From an uncultured Lactobacillus sp. (GTDB lineage: Bacteria; Bacillota; Bacilli; Lactobacillales; Lactobacillaceae), in assembly GCF_948948975.1 (NCBI RefSeq), contig NZ_CARBVX010000006.1, forward strand, positions 1 to 64,000: a stretch of 64,000 nt of DNA. The letters are read 5' to 3'. The position numbers were made by a program, and so were the translations under genes. Shown piece after piece: positions 1 through 8,488 of the stretch. A model generated the notes under the pieces. That model had not been told where the DNA came from. It saw only the letters and a program-made list of their open reading frames with translations, and did not search any database. Position 1 is the stretch's first letter. Every line of letters begins with the position of its first letter.

Positions 1-57
1 TCAATTATCCCGTCGGATAACTAATTCACTATTTAGCTTAGAATGTTTTATATGGAT

Positions 58-1305
58 TTAGTCTAGATTTTCTTTTAATGATTGAGTTTCAGTTTGTCGT
101 TTAAGTGTAAGGAACAAGGCAATAAAACTAAGCGCGAAAGCAGTTGCGTTGATTGCCCAGCCGAAGTTATAAGAACCAGTAGTATCAAATAAAAGACCAT
201 TTAAGTAAACAGATGCAGACATTGCGAATGCACCAGTCATATTAATTACTGAAAGAATTGTACTGTAGTCCTTAGCTCCGAATTCTTCCCGAATAAGGTA
301 AGGAAGAGCGACTAAACACACACCTTGACCCAAACCTAAAATAAAGGCAGACGCAATAAGTGGAAGACTAGTCTTAAAGAAAATTTCGCCGCTCCAGCCT
401 AACAAGCCAAATAGAGAATAAATAAATAAAGTAGCTCGAGTATTAAAGCGATCAAGCATAAAACCAATAGAAATCTTACCAGCTGCTGCTCCAAGCATTA
501 CTCCAGAAACTACGGAGGCACCAATTGTTAATGGAAGTCCTTGGCTGGTAATATGCCCTGAAATATGTTGCACAGATCCAGAAACAAATTGTAAGGCGAG
601 CATTGCAAATGCTAAAGCATAAAAGACAGGAGTCTTAAGGGCTGCCTTAAGGGTAAGTCCGCTAGTTTCAAGAACTTTTTCTGGGATATTTTTCACTTTG
701 CCGTATGCTTGGTGTTTTTGGTTAGGTTTTTCTCTTAAGAAGAATGCCGAAGGAACTAAAATTCCGAGAATTAGTAATCCTTCGCAGATGAAGCCACCTC
801 TCCATCCAAAGTTGGTAATGATGTTACCAATAATTGGGTTAAAGATGGTACCACCAAAGGCTGAAACTCCAAGGGCAATTCCCATCACAGTTCCTAATTT
901 TTCATTGAACCAATTTCCTAATAGGACAGGGATGGATAAAGTAATAGCAATTGGTTGGCAAATCCCAATGATAATCCAAGCAATATAAAAATGAGTCAAA
1001 CTTTGTGCTACTGATAAGCTGAGCATGGAAACTCCAATTACAGCAAAACAGAAAGTTAAAAGCCAACGCAAGTTAAGCTTGGTCATAATTTTACCTGCAA
1101 ACAGCAAGGTAATTGCGGCAGCAGCATTTTGCAAGGTTGTCATTAAGGCAACACTTGCTCGACCAACATGGAAGCTCTTACTAATTGGCTCAAAGAACAA
1201 ACCAATAGTATTAACAATTAATCCAAATCCTACTAATGAAATTAAACAGGAGGCAATAAAAACCCACCAGGCAAAAAAATGCGAATTTTCTTTTGTCTTA
1301 TTCAC
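58..1305 (-). CDS. MFS transporter, OFA-like family
   Basis: A 415-residue integral membrane protein with about twelve hydrophobic segments, typical of the major facilitator superfamily. The stretch GIALGVSAFGGTIFNPIIG and the loop between segments 2 and 3 (GKIMTKLNLRW) resemble oxalate/formate-antiporter-type (OFA) carriers, so import or exchange of a small organic anion is possible; the substrate cannot be read from the sequence. The start is a GTG at 1305, with AGGAAAAGAA just upstream on the minus strand. Nothing nearby indicates a pathway. A short inverted repeat (TTATCC-CGTC-GGATAA, 6-21) follows the stop codon and may be part of its terminator. Family assignment is firm, function open. 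Confidence 0.8.
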   Translation of the reverse strand: MNKTKENSHFFAWWVFIASCLISLVGFGLIVNTIGLFFEPISKSFHVGRASVALMTTLQNAAAAITLLFAGKIMTKLNLRWLLTFCFAVIGVSMLSLSVAQSLTHFYIAWIIIGICQPIAITLSIPVLLGNWFNEKLGTVMGIALGVSAFGGTIFNPIIGNIITNFGWRGGFICEGLLILGILVPSAFFLREKPNQKHQAYGKVKNIPEKVLETSGLTLKAALKTPVFYALAFAMLALQFVSGSVQHISGHITSQGLPLTIGASVVSGVMLGAAAGKISIGFMLDRFNTRATLFIYSLFGLLGWSGEIFFKTSLPLIASAFILGLGQGVCLVALPYLIREEFGAKDYSTILSVINMTGAFAMSASVYLNGLLFDTTGSYNFGWAINATAFALSFIALFLTLKRQTETQSLKENLD

Positions 1306-1403
1306 TTCTTTTCCTACTTTCTAGAATTATAATCACAGAAAAAGATTATAGCGAATTAGTAAAGAATAAGGAAAGAAAAGAGACGCTCTTAACATTCTCT
1401 TAA

Positions 1404-2456
1404 TTAATAGCTTCTCTTTAATAAAATATTTGTCAGCTTTTCAAGTTGCTGGCGAGTTTGATTTTCTGGCCAATGCTTTTGTAAGTTGTGTAAAGCTTTA
1501 TCCGTATATTTATCAGCTAACTTTTGTGCTTGCTTTACACCGCCAAGATCATTAACCATTTTTTCGATCTCTTGCAATTGTTCCTTAGTCAAATCTTGTC
1601 CTAATTTAACTAACTCATGTAAGCGGCCTGTAGAGTCGTTTTGTAAGGCGAAAATTAAGGGACCTGAGTAGATACCATCTTTAACATCTAATAAGACCGG
1701 CTTTTTAAAAGTAGAACTAGTAGTTGTATAGTCTAAAATGTCATCTCTTAGTTGAAAAGCTTGGCCCAAGTATTCACCAAATTTTTTAGCTTTTAGAGCC
1801 TTAGTTACTTTAAGGCCACTTTCATAAGCGCCAATAAAACAAGCTAGGCCAAATAAGACTCCAGTTTTACCCCTAATTTGATCTAAGTATTCCTTTTCAG
1901 AAATATTAATGTTATAGGCATTGTTATACTGTTCAGTTTCACCGACTAGGATATTTTGCATGGTTTTTCCATCTGCAATAACACTGTGCAGGCTTTGAGC
2001 ATTTTCACTTAAAAGAGTGAGTGATAAAGCGAATAAATAGTCGCCAGCATAAACTGCGATATGTTTGCCATACTTAGTCTGAATTGAGGGTCTTCCATGG
2101 CGCATGCTCGATTCATCGATAATATCATCGTGAATTAAGGTAGCATTATGGAGAGTCTCAATTGAGGTTGCTATTTTTTGTAGTTCTTCGCGTTTTTGGT
2201 TAGCGTTTGGTCCAAAAGAGCCAAAGAGCATTACACAAGCAGGACGCAGCATTTTGCCAGGGAAAGCAAAGGTATCTTTTAGTGCTTCTCCTAGTAAGCC
2301 CGGAACAGTATTTACATGTTTTAAGATAATACGATTGATAGCAATCATATCTTTTTGAGTTTCTGGAAAATTGTCCCAAAAAGTGAAATTGCTCTTGTTA
2401 TTGTTTCTTTTTTCGGGAAGTGAATTTTGTAGTGGATGAGTTGAATTTTCTGCCAT
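1404..2456 (-). CDS. Polyprenyl diphosphate synthase (trans-type)
   Basis: Condenses isopentenyl diphosphate onto an allylic primer to build a long isoprenoid chain. Both aspartate-rich motifs of trans-prenyltransferases are visible: LIHDDIIDESSMRHGRPS around residues 110-127 (DDxxD) and LRDDILDY around 235. At 350 residues it is slightly long, owing to a hydrophilic N-terminal extension of about 30 residues. The chain is probably hexa- or heptaprenyl, as in menaquinone side-chain or related quinone synthesis; no other quinone gene is in the window. The ATG at 2456 has no recognisable Shine-Dalgarno sequence, so translation may begin further in. Chain length and product are not determined. 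Confidence 0.85.
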   Translation of the reverse strand: MAENSTHPLQNSLPEKRNNNKSNFTFWDNFPETQKDMIAINRIILKHVNTVPGLLGEALKDTFAFPGKMLRPACVMLFGSFGPNANQKREELQKIATSIETLHNATLIHDDIIDESSMRHGRPSIQTKYGKHIAVYAGDYLFALSLTLLSENAQSLHSVIADGKTMQNILVGETEQYNNAYNINISEKEYLDQIRGKTGVLFGLACFIGAYESGLKVTKALKAKKFGEYLGQAFQLRDDILDYTTTSSTFKKPVLLDVKDGIYSGPLIFALQNDSTGRLHELVKLGQDLTKEQLQEIEKMVNDLGGVKQAQKLADKYTDKALHNLQKHWPENQTRQQLEKLTNILLKRSY

Positions 2457-2732
2457 GATAAATATTTAATTAAGAGGAGAAGGTGTCCTTTTAATTAATA
2501 AATCCTTCCAATCAGTTGAATATCAGCATAAGAGCAGTTAAAATTAAACAGAAATAAAGTTAATGAAGTAAAATTGTTATTTTTTATTTCATTTTCAATT
2601 TTGAAGATAGCTTTATTTTTAATTAAAAAAGATCTTATAAGTATAATTCTACACTATCTATTAATATTATTTAAAAGGAGATATAATTTTTTGATGAGTA
2701 AATTAGATTCTTCTTTACTTTATTGATAGGAA
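2457..2732. other. AT-rich intergenic region, no supported gene
   Basis: Gap between the divergent prenyl synthase and rpmG. It is very AT-rich and holds only a nine-codon frame at 2694-2723 (MSKLDSSLLY), preceded at 13 bases by AAAAGGAG. The spacing is poor and nothing supports it as a gene. The minus-strand promoter of the prenyl synthase must lie here but I cannot place it. Confidence 0.5.
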
Positions 2733-2761
2733 TTGCTAAAATAACATTTTTTTGCTAAGAT
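2733..2761 (+). promoter_or_regulatory. Promoter of rpmG-secE
   Basis: TTGCTA, 17-base spacer, TAAGAT; transcription would start about 17 bases before the rpmG start codon. Confidence 0.55.
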
Positions 2762-2784
2762 AAATGCAGTTTAGGGGTGGTTTT

Positions 2785-2934
2785 ATGGCAGTAAAGAAAG
2801 CAGCTCTTGCATGTACTGTATGTGGTTCTCGCAATTATTCTATTGCAGCAAGCAAGAATAGAACACAAAGACTTGAACTTAAGAAGTTTTGCAAGCATTG
2901 CGGAAAGCAAACTTTGCATAAGGAAACGAGGTAG
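2785..2934 (+). CDS. rpmG: 50S ribosomal protein L33
   Basis: A 49-residue ribosomal protein beginning [18 protein letters not shown]. It keeps both CxxC pairs (CTVC and CKHC), so this is the zinc-binding form of L33 rather than the cysteine-free paralogue. The position directly before secE and nusG is the standard arrangement in Firmicutes. GGGGTGG lies 5-11 bases before the ATG. The gene is short but the identification is unambiguous. Confidence 0.95.
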   Translation: MAVKKAALACTVCGSRNYSIAASKNRTQRLELKKFCKHCGKQTLHKETR

Positions 2935-2941
2935 GTAAGCA

Positions 2942-3112
2942 ATGTTTAAGTTTATTAAGAGTGTTAACCAAACTATGGCAAAAGTATCATGGCCTACATG
3001 GAAACAAAATAGACGTGATACCGGTGTTGTAATCATCAGCTCAATTTTGTTTGGGGCTTACCTTGGTTTGCTAGATTTATTATTTAGCTACTTAACGCAA
3101 ATGTTCTTATAA
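2942..3112 (+). CDS. secE: Preprotein translocase subunit SecE
   Basis: A 56-residue small SecE: an amphipathic N-terminal helix (MFKFIKSVNQTMAKVSWPTW, with the conserved VSWPT) and one transmembrane segment (VVIISSILFGAYLGLLDLLF). It clamps the SecY channel of the general secretion pathway. It starts 7 bases after the rpmG stop, with AGGTAAGC as ribosome binding site overlapping that stop, so the two are cotranscribed and probably coupled. A terminator-like hairpin separates it from nusG. Confidence 0.95.
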   Translation: MFKFIKSVNQTMAKVSWPTWKQNRRDTGVVIISSILFGAYLGLLDLLFSYLTQMFL

Positions 3113-3150
3113 AAACAGTATATGTGTTATAATTAAATCAGTTAAAAAGG

Positions 3151-3170
3151 CCTCCCTCGGAGGTTTTTTT
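3151..3170 (+). terminator. Intrinsic terminator after secE
   Basis: CCTCC-CTC-GGAGG stem with A-run before and seven T after. It may only attenuate, since nusG follows 37 bases later. Confidence 0.7.
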
Positions 3171-3207
3171 ATTTGCATAAAGGTATTATTTTAAGGAGTT
3201 TAGAAAC

Positions 3208-3759
3208 ATGGTTGAAACCAGCGAAAAGAAATGGTACGTTTTACACACTTATTCTGGCTACGAAGAAAAGGTTAAGAAAGATTTACTTTCTAGAGCCCAA
3301 TCAATGGGTATGCAAAATTATATCTTTCGAGTAATTGTTCCTGAAGAACAAAAGACTGAAACTGTTCGTGGTAAGAAGCAAGAAGTCGATGAAAAGGTAT
3401 TTCCAGGTTACGTTTTAGTAGAAATGGTAATGACTGATGAAAGTTGGTATGTTGTCAGAAATACGCCAAACGTTACTGGATTTGTTGGCAGTCACGGTGG
3501 TGGATCAAAGCCATCTCCTTTATACGATGACGAAATTGAAAGAATTCTTGCTTCTCAAGGCCAACCAGCTAAAGAACCTAAAGCTGACTATGAAGTTGGT
3601 GAAACAGTAACTATTATTGATGGTGCATTTAGTGGCATGAGTGGTAAGATTACTGAAATTAACCCAGAAAAAGATAAACTTTATGTTTCTATTGATATGT
3701 TCGGCAGAGAAACAAATGCTGAACTTGACTATAACCAAGTAAAAGAATTTGACCAATAA
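3208..3759 (+). CDS. nusG: Transcription termination/antitermination factor NusG
   Basis: A 183-residue NusG. The N-terminal NGN domain starts KKWYVLHTYSGYEEKVKKDL and contains FPGYVLVEM, which contacts RNA polymerase. The C-terminal KOW domain includes VGETVTIIDGAFSGMSGKI (about residues 130-148). It modulates pausing and couples transcription to translation. The start is ATG after AAGGAG. The location between secE and rplK is conserved across Firmicutes. Confidence 0.97.
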   Translation: MVETSEKKWYVLHTYSGYEEKVKKDLLSRAQSMGMQNYIFRVIVPEEQKTETVRGKKQEVDEKVFPGYVLVEMVMTDESWYVVRNTPNVTGFVGSHGGGSKPSPLYDDEIERILASQGQPAKEPKADYEVGETVTIIDGAFSGMSGKITEINPEKDKLYVSIDMFGRETNAELDYNQVKEFDQ

Positions 3760-3777
3760 TAAAAATTTAATTAGCTA

Positions 3778-3806
3778 TTGTCAATTTAATAAATTGCTGG
3801 TAGTAT
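3778..3806 (+). promoter_or_regulatory. Promoter of rplK-rplA
   Basis: TTGTCA, 17-base spacer, TAGTAT. It lies just after nusG and upstream of a structured leader, so rplKA can be transcribed apart from nusG. Confidence 0.65.
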
Positions 3807-3826
3807 ATTAGAGTATCTTTATTATT

Positions 3827-3855
3827 GTGGGAGGAGAAGAAGGAAAATTCTCCAC
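3827..3855 (+). promoter_or_regulatory. Candidate L1-binding hairpin in the rplK leader
   Basis: Outer helix GTGG/CCAC, a one-sided GAGG bulge, inner helix AGAA/TTCT. This is the helix-bulge-helix form expected of mRNA sites that mimic the 23S rRNA target of L1, through which L1 represses rplKA translation. The assignment rests on position and shape. Confidence 0.5.
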
Positions 3856-3890
3856 TATAACCGCATCACGGAATCAAGGAGGTATTGACC

Positions 3891-4316
3891 GTGGCAAAGA
3901 AAGTTATTAACGTAGTTAAACTGCAAATTCCTGCTGGTGCAGCAACTCCTGCACCTCCAGTTGGTCCTGCATTGGGTCAAGCTGGAATCAACATCGTTGG
4001 TTTCACTAAGGACTTCAACGCACGTACTGCTGATCAAAAGGGTATGATTATCCCTGTAGTTATTACTGTATATGAAGATCGTTCATTCGAATTCATTACT
4101 AAGACTCCACCAGCTGCTGTTCTTTTGAAGAAGGCTGCTAAAGTGGACAAGGGTTCTGGTGAACCTAACACTAAGAAGGTTGCTAAGGTAACTAAGGACC
4201 AAGTTAAGGAAATTGCCGAAACCAAGATGAAAGATCTAAACGCTGCAGATATTGAAGCTGCTATGCGCATGATTGAAGGTACTGCTAGAAGCATGGGCTT
4301 CACTGTCGAAGACTAG
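3891..4316 (+). CDS. rplK: 50S ribosomal protein L11
   Basis: A 141-residue L11, part of the GTPase-associated centre where it binds 23S rRNA and EF-G. N-terminal [20 protein letters not shown] and the C-terminal RNA-binding domain with GTARSMGF are typical. I chose the GTG at 3891: AAGGAGG (3876-3882) lies 8 bases upstream and the protein then has the family's usual length. An in-frame TTG at 3885 would be only 2 bases from the Shine-Dalgarno. First gene of the rplK-rplA operon. Confidence 0.96.
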   Translation: MAKKVINVVKLQIPAGAATPAPPVGPALGQAGINIVGFTKDFNARTADQKGMIIPVVITVYEDRSFEFITKTPPAAVLLKKAAKVDKGSGEPNTKKVAKVTKDQVKEIAETKMKDLNAADIEAAMRMIEGTARSMGFTVED

Positions 4317-4361
4317 TGTTTTTAGGAACGTCGGATCGTTAATCAAAATTAACGAATCAAG

Positions 4362-4393
4362 GTGGGAGAGTGTGAGAAGACTCGTTTGACCAC
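4362..4393 (+). promoter_or_regulatory. Second L1-site-like hairpin between rplK and rplA
   Basis: Outer helix GTGG/CCAC, asymmetric loop (GA against GTTTGA), inner helix GAGT/ACTC. It shares the GTGGGAG start with the leader hairpin at 3827 and ends 20 bases before the rplA start. Confidence 0.45.
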
Positions 4394-4413
4394 ATTTTCA
4401 GGAGGATTTTTAC

Positions 4414-5106
4414 ATGGCAAAGCATGGAAAGAGATATTTAGAAGCAGCTAAAAAAGTTGATTCAACTAAATTTTATTCAGTAGATGAAGCTATGAAGTTA
4501 GCAAAAGAAACTTCATACGCAAACTTTGATGCAACTATTGAAGTTGCATATAACTTAAACGTTGATCCTAAGCAAGCAGATCAACAAATTAGAGGTGCAT
4601 TGGTACTTCCAAACGGTACTGGTAAATCTAAGAAGGTTGTTGTTTTTGCTGAAGGTCCACAAGCTGACCAAGCTAAAGAAGCAGGTGCTGACGAAGTTGG
4701 TTCTGATGATTTAGTAGAAAAAGTTCAAAACGGTTACTTAGACTTTGACGTAGTTATTGCTACTCCAATGATGATGGCTAAGGTTGGTCGTTTAGGTCGT
4801 ATCTTAGGACCTAAGGGATTAATGCCAAACCCTAAGACTGGTACTGTTACTATGGACGTTGCTAAGGCTGTTGAAAACCAAAAAGCAGGTCAAGTTGAAT
4901 ACCGTGTTGATAAGCAAGGTTTAATCCATGCACCAATCGGTAAGGCTTCATTTGACGCTGAAAAATTAGCACAAAACTTTGATGCATTACGTGACGTTAT
5001 TCTTCGTGCACGTCCTGCATCAGCTAAGGGTCAATATGTTAAGAGTGTTGCCGTTTCTGCAACCTTTGGCCCTGGTATCCACTTGGATCCATTAAACTTA
5101 GACTAA
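4414..5106 (+). CDS. rplA: 50S ribosomal protein L1
   Basis: A 230-residue L1 that forms the mobile L1 stalk and assists E-site tRNA release. The signature [21 protein letters not shown] is present (about residues 127-147). L1 commonly represses its own operon by binding mRNA, and two hairpins of suitable shape lie upstream. Strong ribosome binding site CAGGAGG. It is followed by a strong terminator that ends the rplKA operon. Confidence 0.97.
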   Translation: MAKHGKRYLEAAKKVDSTKFYSVDEAMKLAKETSYANFDATIEVAYNLNVDPKQADQQIRGALVLPNGTGKSKKVVVFAEGPQADQAKEAGADEVGSDDLVEKVQNGYLDFDVVIATPMMMAKVGRLGRILGPKGLMPNPKTGTVTMDVAKAVENQKAGQVEYRVDKQGLIHAPIGKASFDAEKLAQNFDALRDVILRARPASAKGQYVKSVAVSATFGPGIHLDPLNLD

Positions 5107-5130
5107 TTAATAGTTGTTTAATTAAACGAA

Positions 5131-5159
5131 AAGACTTCACAATTGTGAAGTCTTTTTTT
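5131..5159 (+). terminator. Terminator of rplK-rplA
   Basis: Perfect 24-base palindrome AAGACTTCAC-AATT-GTGAAGTCTT followed by T residues. Confidence 0.9.
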
Positions 5160-5238
5160 GTACTAAGGTTGAAAGTGTAATGAGATTTTAGCTAAAATTA
5201 AACAATACGCTATTTTTAGAACAGGAGCTGAAGGAGAA

Positions 5239-5883
5239 ATGCTAAATTATATTTTTAGTATTATGCCATCATTATTTTCCGGTGCTTGGTTAACTATTGA
5301 AATCTTTTTTTGGACGACTGTAGTTTCTATTCCGCTAGGTTTATTAGTTGCCTTTGGTTTACATTCAAAATTGAAATTAGTTAAAGCTATTTTGAAATTT
5401 TATGTATGGATTATTCGTGGTACACCTCTTTTACTACAATTAATTTTTATTTTTTATGGCTTACCAACTGTTGGAATTGTCTTTCCAAGATACGAAGCTG
5501 CGTTAGTCGCATTTATTATCAATTATGCTGCTTACTTTGCAGAAATCTTCCGTGGTGGACTGCAAGCAGTACCTGTCGGCCAATTTGAGGCAGCACAAGT
5601 GCTAGGCTTAAGTAGATGGCAAACAATTAATCGTATTGTTCGTCCACAAGTTGTTAAGATTGTTTTACCTTCGATTGGTAATGAGCTGATAAACTTAGTT
5701 AAGGACTCCAGTTTGGTCTATGTAATTGGTTTAGGAGACCTTTTACGTGCCGGAAATGTTGCGACTGCAAGAGACGTGTCTTTAGTTCCACTAGTATTAG
5801 TAGGGTGCGTATATTTGGCAATGACAGCAGTTTTAACAGCTTTATTGAGAGTGGTGGAGAAGAGAAGCAATGTCTGGAAATAA
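5239..5883 (+). CDS. Amino-acid ABC transporter permease
   Basis: A 214-residue HisM/GlnP-type permease with about five membrane segments. It contains RGTPLLLQLIFIFYGLP and the EAA loop FEAAQVLGLSRWQTINRIVRPQ, which docks on the ATPase. It forms an importer for a polar amino acid with the two genes that follow; its 3' end overlaps the ATPase gene by 14 bases, implying tight coupling. AAGGAG precedes the ATG by 5 bases. The exact amino acid is not evident. The operon interrupts the otherwise contiguous ribosomal protein genes. Confidence 0.9.
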   Translation: MLNYIFSIMPSLFSGAWLTIEIFFWTTVVSIPLGLLVAFGLHSKLKLVKAILKFYVWIIRGTPLLLQLIFIFYGLPTVGIVFPRYEAALVAFIINYAAYFAEIFRGGLQAVPVGQFEAAQVLGLSRWQTINRIVRPQVVKIVLPSIGNELINLVKDSSLVYVIGLGDLLRAGNVATARDVSLVPLVLVGCVYLAMTAVLTALLRVVEKRSNVWK

Positions 5884-6517
5884 AGTTTTAGAGCTCAAGA
5901 ATATAAGTAAAAGTTTTGGTGCGAGAAAAATTATTGATAAGTTAAATTTATCACTAGATCAGGGGGATATCTTAAGTATTATTGGCCCTTCAGGTGCAGG
6001 AAAAACTACGCTTCTTCGTTTGATTGCGGGGCTTGAAAGTGCCGATAGTGGAAAATTCCTCCATAATGGAAAAGAATTTGATCCTACAGATCGTAATAAT
6101 CATTTGGTAGGGATGGTTTTTCAAGATTACAATCTTTTTCCAAACCTTTCTGTAATGGATAATATTACCCTTGCTCCAATTATGGTGAATAAGATGAGTA
6201 AAGCAGAGGCTGAAAAAGCAGCTGCACCTGTTTTAGATCAATTAGACTTAGACAAGTTTAAAACTTTATATCCATATCAATTATCAGGAGGACAAAAGCA
6301 GCGTGTAGCCATTGCCAGAGCCCTGCAAATGAAACCTGAAATCTTGTGTTATGATGAGCCTACGTCTGCCTTAGATCCCGAGTTAGTAGGAAAAGTAAAA
6401 GATATTTTCTTAAAGCTTAAACAAACAGGAATGACACAGGTGATTATTACTCATGATCACCAGTTTGGAAAAGCTGTTGCTGATAAAATCTTAAAAGTTG
6501 AGCCAATAGAAAAATGA
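5870..6517 (+). CDS. Amino-acid ABC transporter ATP-binding protein
   Basis: A 215-residue GlnQ-like ATPase. Walker A GPSGAGKTT (about residues 39-47), Q-loop MVFQDYNLF, signature LSGGQKQR, Walker B ILCYDEPTSALD and switch ITHDH are all intact. It energises the permease encoded just upstream. The gene overlaps the permease by 14 bases and the solute-binding gene by 4 (ATGA). It is about 25 residues shorter than many GlnQ proteins at the C-terminus, within the family range. Confidence 0.93.
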   Translation: MSGNKVLELKNISKSFGARKIIDKLNLSLDQGDILSIIGPSGAGKTTLLRLIAGLESADSGKFLHNGKEFDPTDRNNHLVGMVFQDYNLFPNLSVMDNITLAPIMVNKMSKAEAEKAAAPVLDQLDLDKFKTLYPYQLSGGQKQRVAIARALQMKPEILCYDEPTSALDPELVGKVKDIFLKLKQTGMTQVIITHDHQFGKAVADKILKVEPIEK

Positions 6518-7305
6518 TGAAAAAAATAATACGATTTTTAAGCCTATTGATCATTGTGCTAGCTTCTGTTGGCCTGGCTGGATGTCAAAGACAGGAAAAC
6601 TCATGGCAGACGATTAAATCACGTGGTACTTTAGTAATTGGTGTTGATGACAGCTTCGTACCAATGGATTTTCGCCAAAAGAATGGTAAGCTTGTTGGCT
6701 TTGATGTTGACTTAGCGAAGGCCGTTTGCAAGGAGATCGGTTTAAAACCTGATTTTCAGACAATTGATTGGTCAATGAAAGAAACAGAACTTCGCAATGG
6801 GACAATAGATGTTATCTGGAACGGATATACTAAGACGAAGGCTAGGGCAAAGAAAGTAGCATTTTCAAAACCATATCTTGAAAATGATCAGATCCTGGTT
6901 ACACGTAAAAATGAAGGAATAAATAATTATCGACAAATGAGGGGGAAGATTCTTGGAGTTCAAACAGGATCTTCAGGAGGCGACGATTTGGATAATTATC
7001 CTAAAGTCTTAAAGAAACGTGTCAAAAGTACAGTTCTGTATGATACTTATAACAATGCCTTCATTGATTTAAAAGCTGGCAGAATTGATGGCTTATTAAT
7101 TGATGGGGTATATGCAAATTATTATTTAGCTCATAGCAAGTATCAAAAAGAATTTAAAAAAGAAAAATTACTATATCCAAGTGAAAAATTTTCAGTAGGA
7201 ATCAATAAAAAAGATAAAACTCTTAAAAACAAGATTAATCAAGCTCTTGACCACTTAGAGAAGACGGGAGAGCTAAAAAAGATTCGCGAAAAATGGTTTA
7301 ATTAA
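6514..7305 (+). CDS. Amino-acid ABC transporter substrate-binding lipoprotein
   Basis: A 263-residue solute-binding protein of family 3. The N-terminus is a lipoprotein signal ending in LAGC, so the protein should be tethered outside the membrane. The mature part has the family signature GFDVDLAKAVCKEIGL and the C-terminal IREKWF. It captures a polar amino acid for the adjacent permease and ATPase. The start overlaps the ATPase stop as ATGA; a second ATG follows at once (6517) and could be the one used. No terminator is obvious before the rplJ promoter. Confidence 0.93.
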   Translation: MMKKIIRFLSLLIIVLASVGLAGCQRQENSWQTIKSRGTLVIGVDDSFVPMDFRQKNGKLVGFDVDLAKAVCKEIGLKPDFQTIDWSMKETELRNGTIDVIWNGYTKTKARAKKVAFSKPYLENDQILVTRKNEGINNYRQMRGKILGVQTGSSGGDDLDNYPKVLKKRVKSTVLYDTYNNAFIDLKAGRIDGLLIDGVYANYYLAHSKYQKEFKKEKLLYPSEKFSVGINKKDKTLKNKINQALDHLEKTGELKKIREKWFN

Positions 7306-7314
7306 AAAAAGCTA

Positions 7315-7343
7315 TTGACGACTTATCTAATTTAAGGTAATAT
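7315..7343 (+). promoter_or_regulatory. Promoter of rplJ-rplL
   Basis: TTGACG, 17-base spacer, TAATAT: a near-consensus strong promoter placed right after the ABC operon. Confidence 0.8.
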
Positions 7344-7349
7344 ATTGTA

Positions 7350-7457
7350 CAGTAAATTCTACCTAAGACTCGGGTGGCTAACGTGCCTTAATATCCCGCC
7401 GAGGCCAGAAAAACAAAGAGTTTTACAACTCCATGTCTTTTTGGCATGGAGTTTTTA
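7350..7457 (+). promoter_or_regulatory. L10(L12)4 ribosomal leader with attenuator
   Basis: The rplJ 5' region carries the conserved L10-leader core (GGTGGCTAACGTGCC and GCCGAGGCCAGAA) followed by a terminator hairpin with CTCCATG and CATGGAG arms and a T-run (about 7430-7457). In Firmicutes, L10(L12)4 binding to such leaders controls rplJL expression, here probably by choosing between termination and read-through. Confidence 0.8.
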
Positions 7458-7504
7458 TTTCGGCTGATAGAATTTATCTTAAAGTAAATTTGGAGGTGAA
7501 TTCG

Positions 7505-8005
7505 TTGAGTAAAGCAATCATTGCTAAAAAAGAAAAGCTTGTTGATGACTTTGCAGCAGAACTTAAGGAAGCTAAGGCTATCTTAGTAATTGACTACTTA
7601 GGTTTAACTGTTGAAGAAGTAACTAACTTACGTAAGGATCTTCGTGATGCTAACGTTAAGATGAAAGTTATCAAGAACACTTACTTAAAGCGTGCTGCTG
7701 AAAAGGCTGGTATTGAAGGTTTAGACGATACTTTTGTTGGTCCTACTGCTGTTGTTTACACTGCTGATGCAGAAGACATCACTGAACCAGCTCGTATTGT
7801 TTCTAAATACGAAGATGATATCGACGCATTATCAATTAAAGGTGGTATGCTCGAAGGTAAGGTTGCCAGCCAAGAAGAAATCAAGAAACTTGCAGCTATT
7901 CCAGGTCGCGAAGGTTTACTTTCAATGCTTGTATCTGTATTACAAGCTCCAGTTCGCAACTTTGCATACGCTGTTAAGGCTGTCGCTGATTCAAAAGACG
8001 AATAA
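7505..8005 (+). CDS. rplJ: 50S ribosomal protein L10
   Basis: A 166-residue L10, the base of the L7/L12 stalk; the C-terminal helix binds L12 dimers. Starts SKAIIAKKEKLVDDF. I chose the TTG at 7505: GGAGG (7492-7496) is 8 bases upstream and the family normally begins MSKAII. A longer open frame runs back to 7433, but that part lies inside the leader's terminator hairpin and is not coding. TTG initiation may hold down L10 synthesis relative to L12. Confidence 0.95.
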   Translation: MSKAIIAKKEKLVDDFAAELKEAKAILVIDYLGLTVEEVTNLRKDLRDANVKMKVIKNTYLKRAAEKAGIEGLDDTFVGPTAVVYTADAEDITEPARIVSKYEDDIDALSIKGGMLEGKVASQEEIKKLAAIPGREGLLSMLVSVLQAPVRNFAYAVKAVADSKDE

Positions 8006-8048
8006 TATTAGTAAATTTACACATATCTAATTTCGGAGGAAACTTATA

Positions 8049-8411
8049 ATGGCTTTAGATACTGAAAAGATTATTGAAGATTTAAAAGGTGCTTCAATCC
8101 TTGAATTAAACGACTTAGTAAAGGCTATTGAAGACGAATTTGGTGTTTCAGCTGCTGCTCCAGTTGCTGCTGCAGGTGCTGCAGGCGCAGGTGCAGAAAA
8201 GACTGAATTTGACGTTGAATTGACTGATGTTGGTCAAGAAAAAGTTAAGGTTATCAAGGTTGTTCGTGACATCACTGGTCTTGGCCTTAAGGATTCTAAG
8301 GACCTTGTTGATGGTGCTCCTAAGAACGTTAAAGAAGGCGTTTCTGAAGACGAAGCTAACGACATCAAAGCTAAGCTTGAAGAAGTTGGCGCAACTGTTA
8401 CTGTTAAGTAA
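8049..8411 (+). CDS. rplL: 50S ribosomal protein L7/L12
   Basis: A 120-residue acidic stalk protein that recruits translation GTPases and is present in several copies per ribosome. The N-terminal dimerisation domain is followed by an alanine/glycine hinge ([15 protein letters not shown], about residues 35-49) and the globular domain with [20 protein letters not shown]. Strong CGGAGG ribosome binding site. Ends the rplJL operon, followed by a terminator. Confidence 0.97.
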   Translation: MALDTEKIIEDLKGASILELNDLVKAIEDEFGVSAAAPVAAAGAAGAGAEKTEFDVELTDVGQEKVKVIKVVRDITGLGLKDSKDLVDGAPKNVKEGVSEDEANDIKAKLEEVGATVTVK

Positions 8412-8440
8412 TAACGTCTTAACTGAACATCCTACTGAAA

Positions 8441-8474
8441 ATGAGGACTCTATTTTACGGAGTCCTCATTTTTG
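8441..8474 (+). terminator. Terminator of rplJ-rplL
   Basis: ATGAGGACTC / GAGTCCTCAT stem with a T-run. Confidence 0.9.
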
Positions 8475-8488
8475 TTTACAATAAAGCT

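Noticed and set aside
2694..2723. Nine-codon frame before rpmG
   Set aside because: Spacing to AAAAGGAG is 13 bases and nothing else supports it.
7433..7504. N-terminal extension of L10
   Set aside because: It overlaps the leader's terminator; TTG 7505 has the correct Shine-Dalgarno and the family length.
8441..8488. N-terminal extension of the ion channel
   Set aside because: This in-frame stretch lies within the rplL terminator hairpin; ATG 8489 is more plausible.
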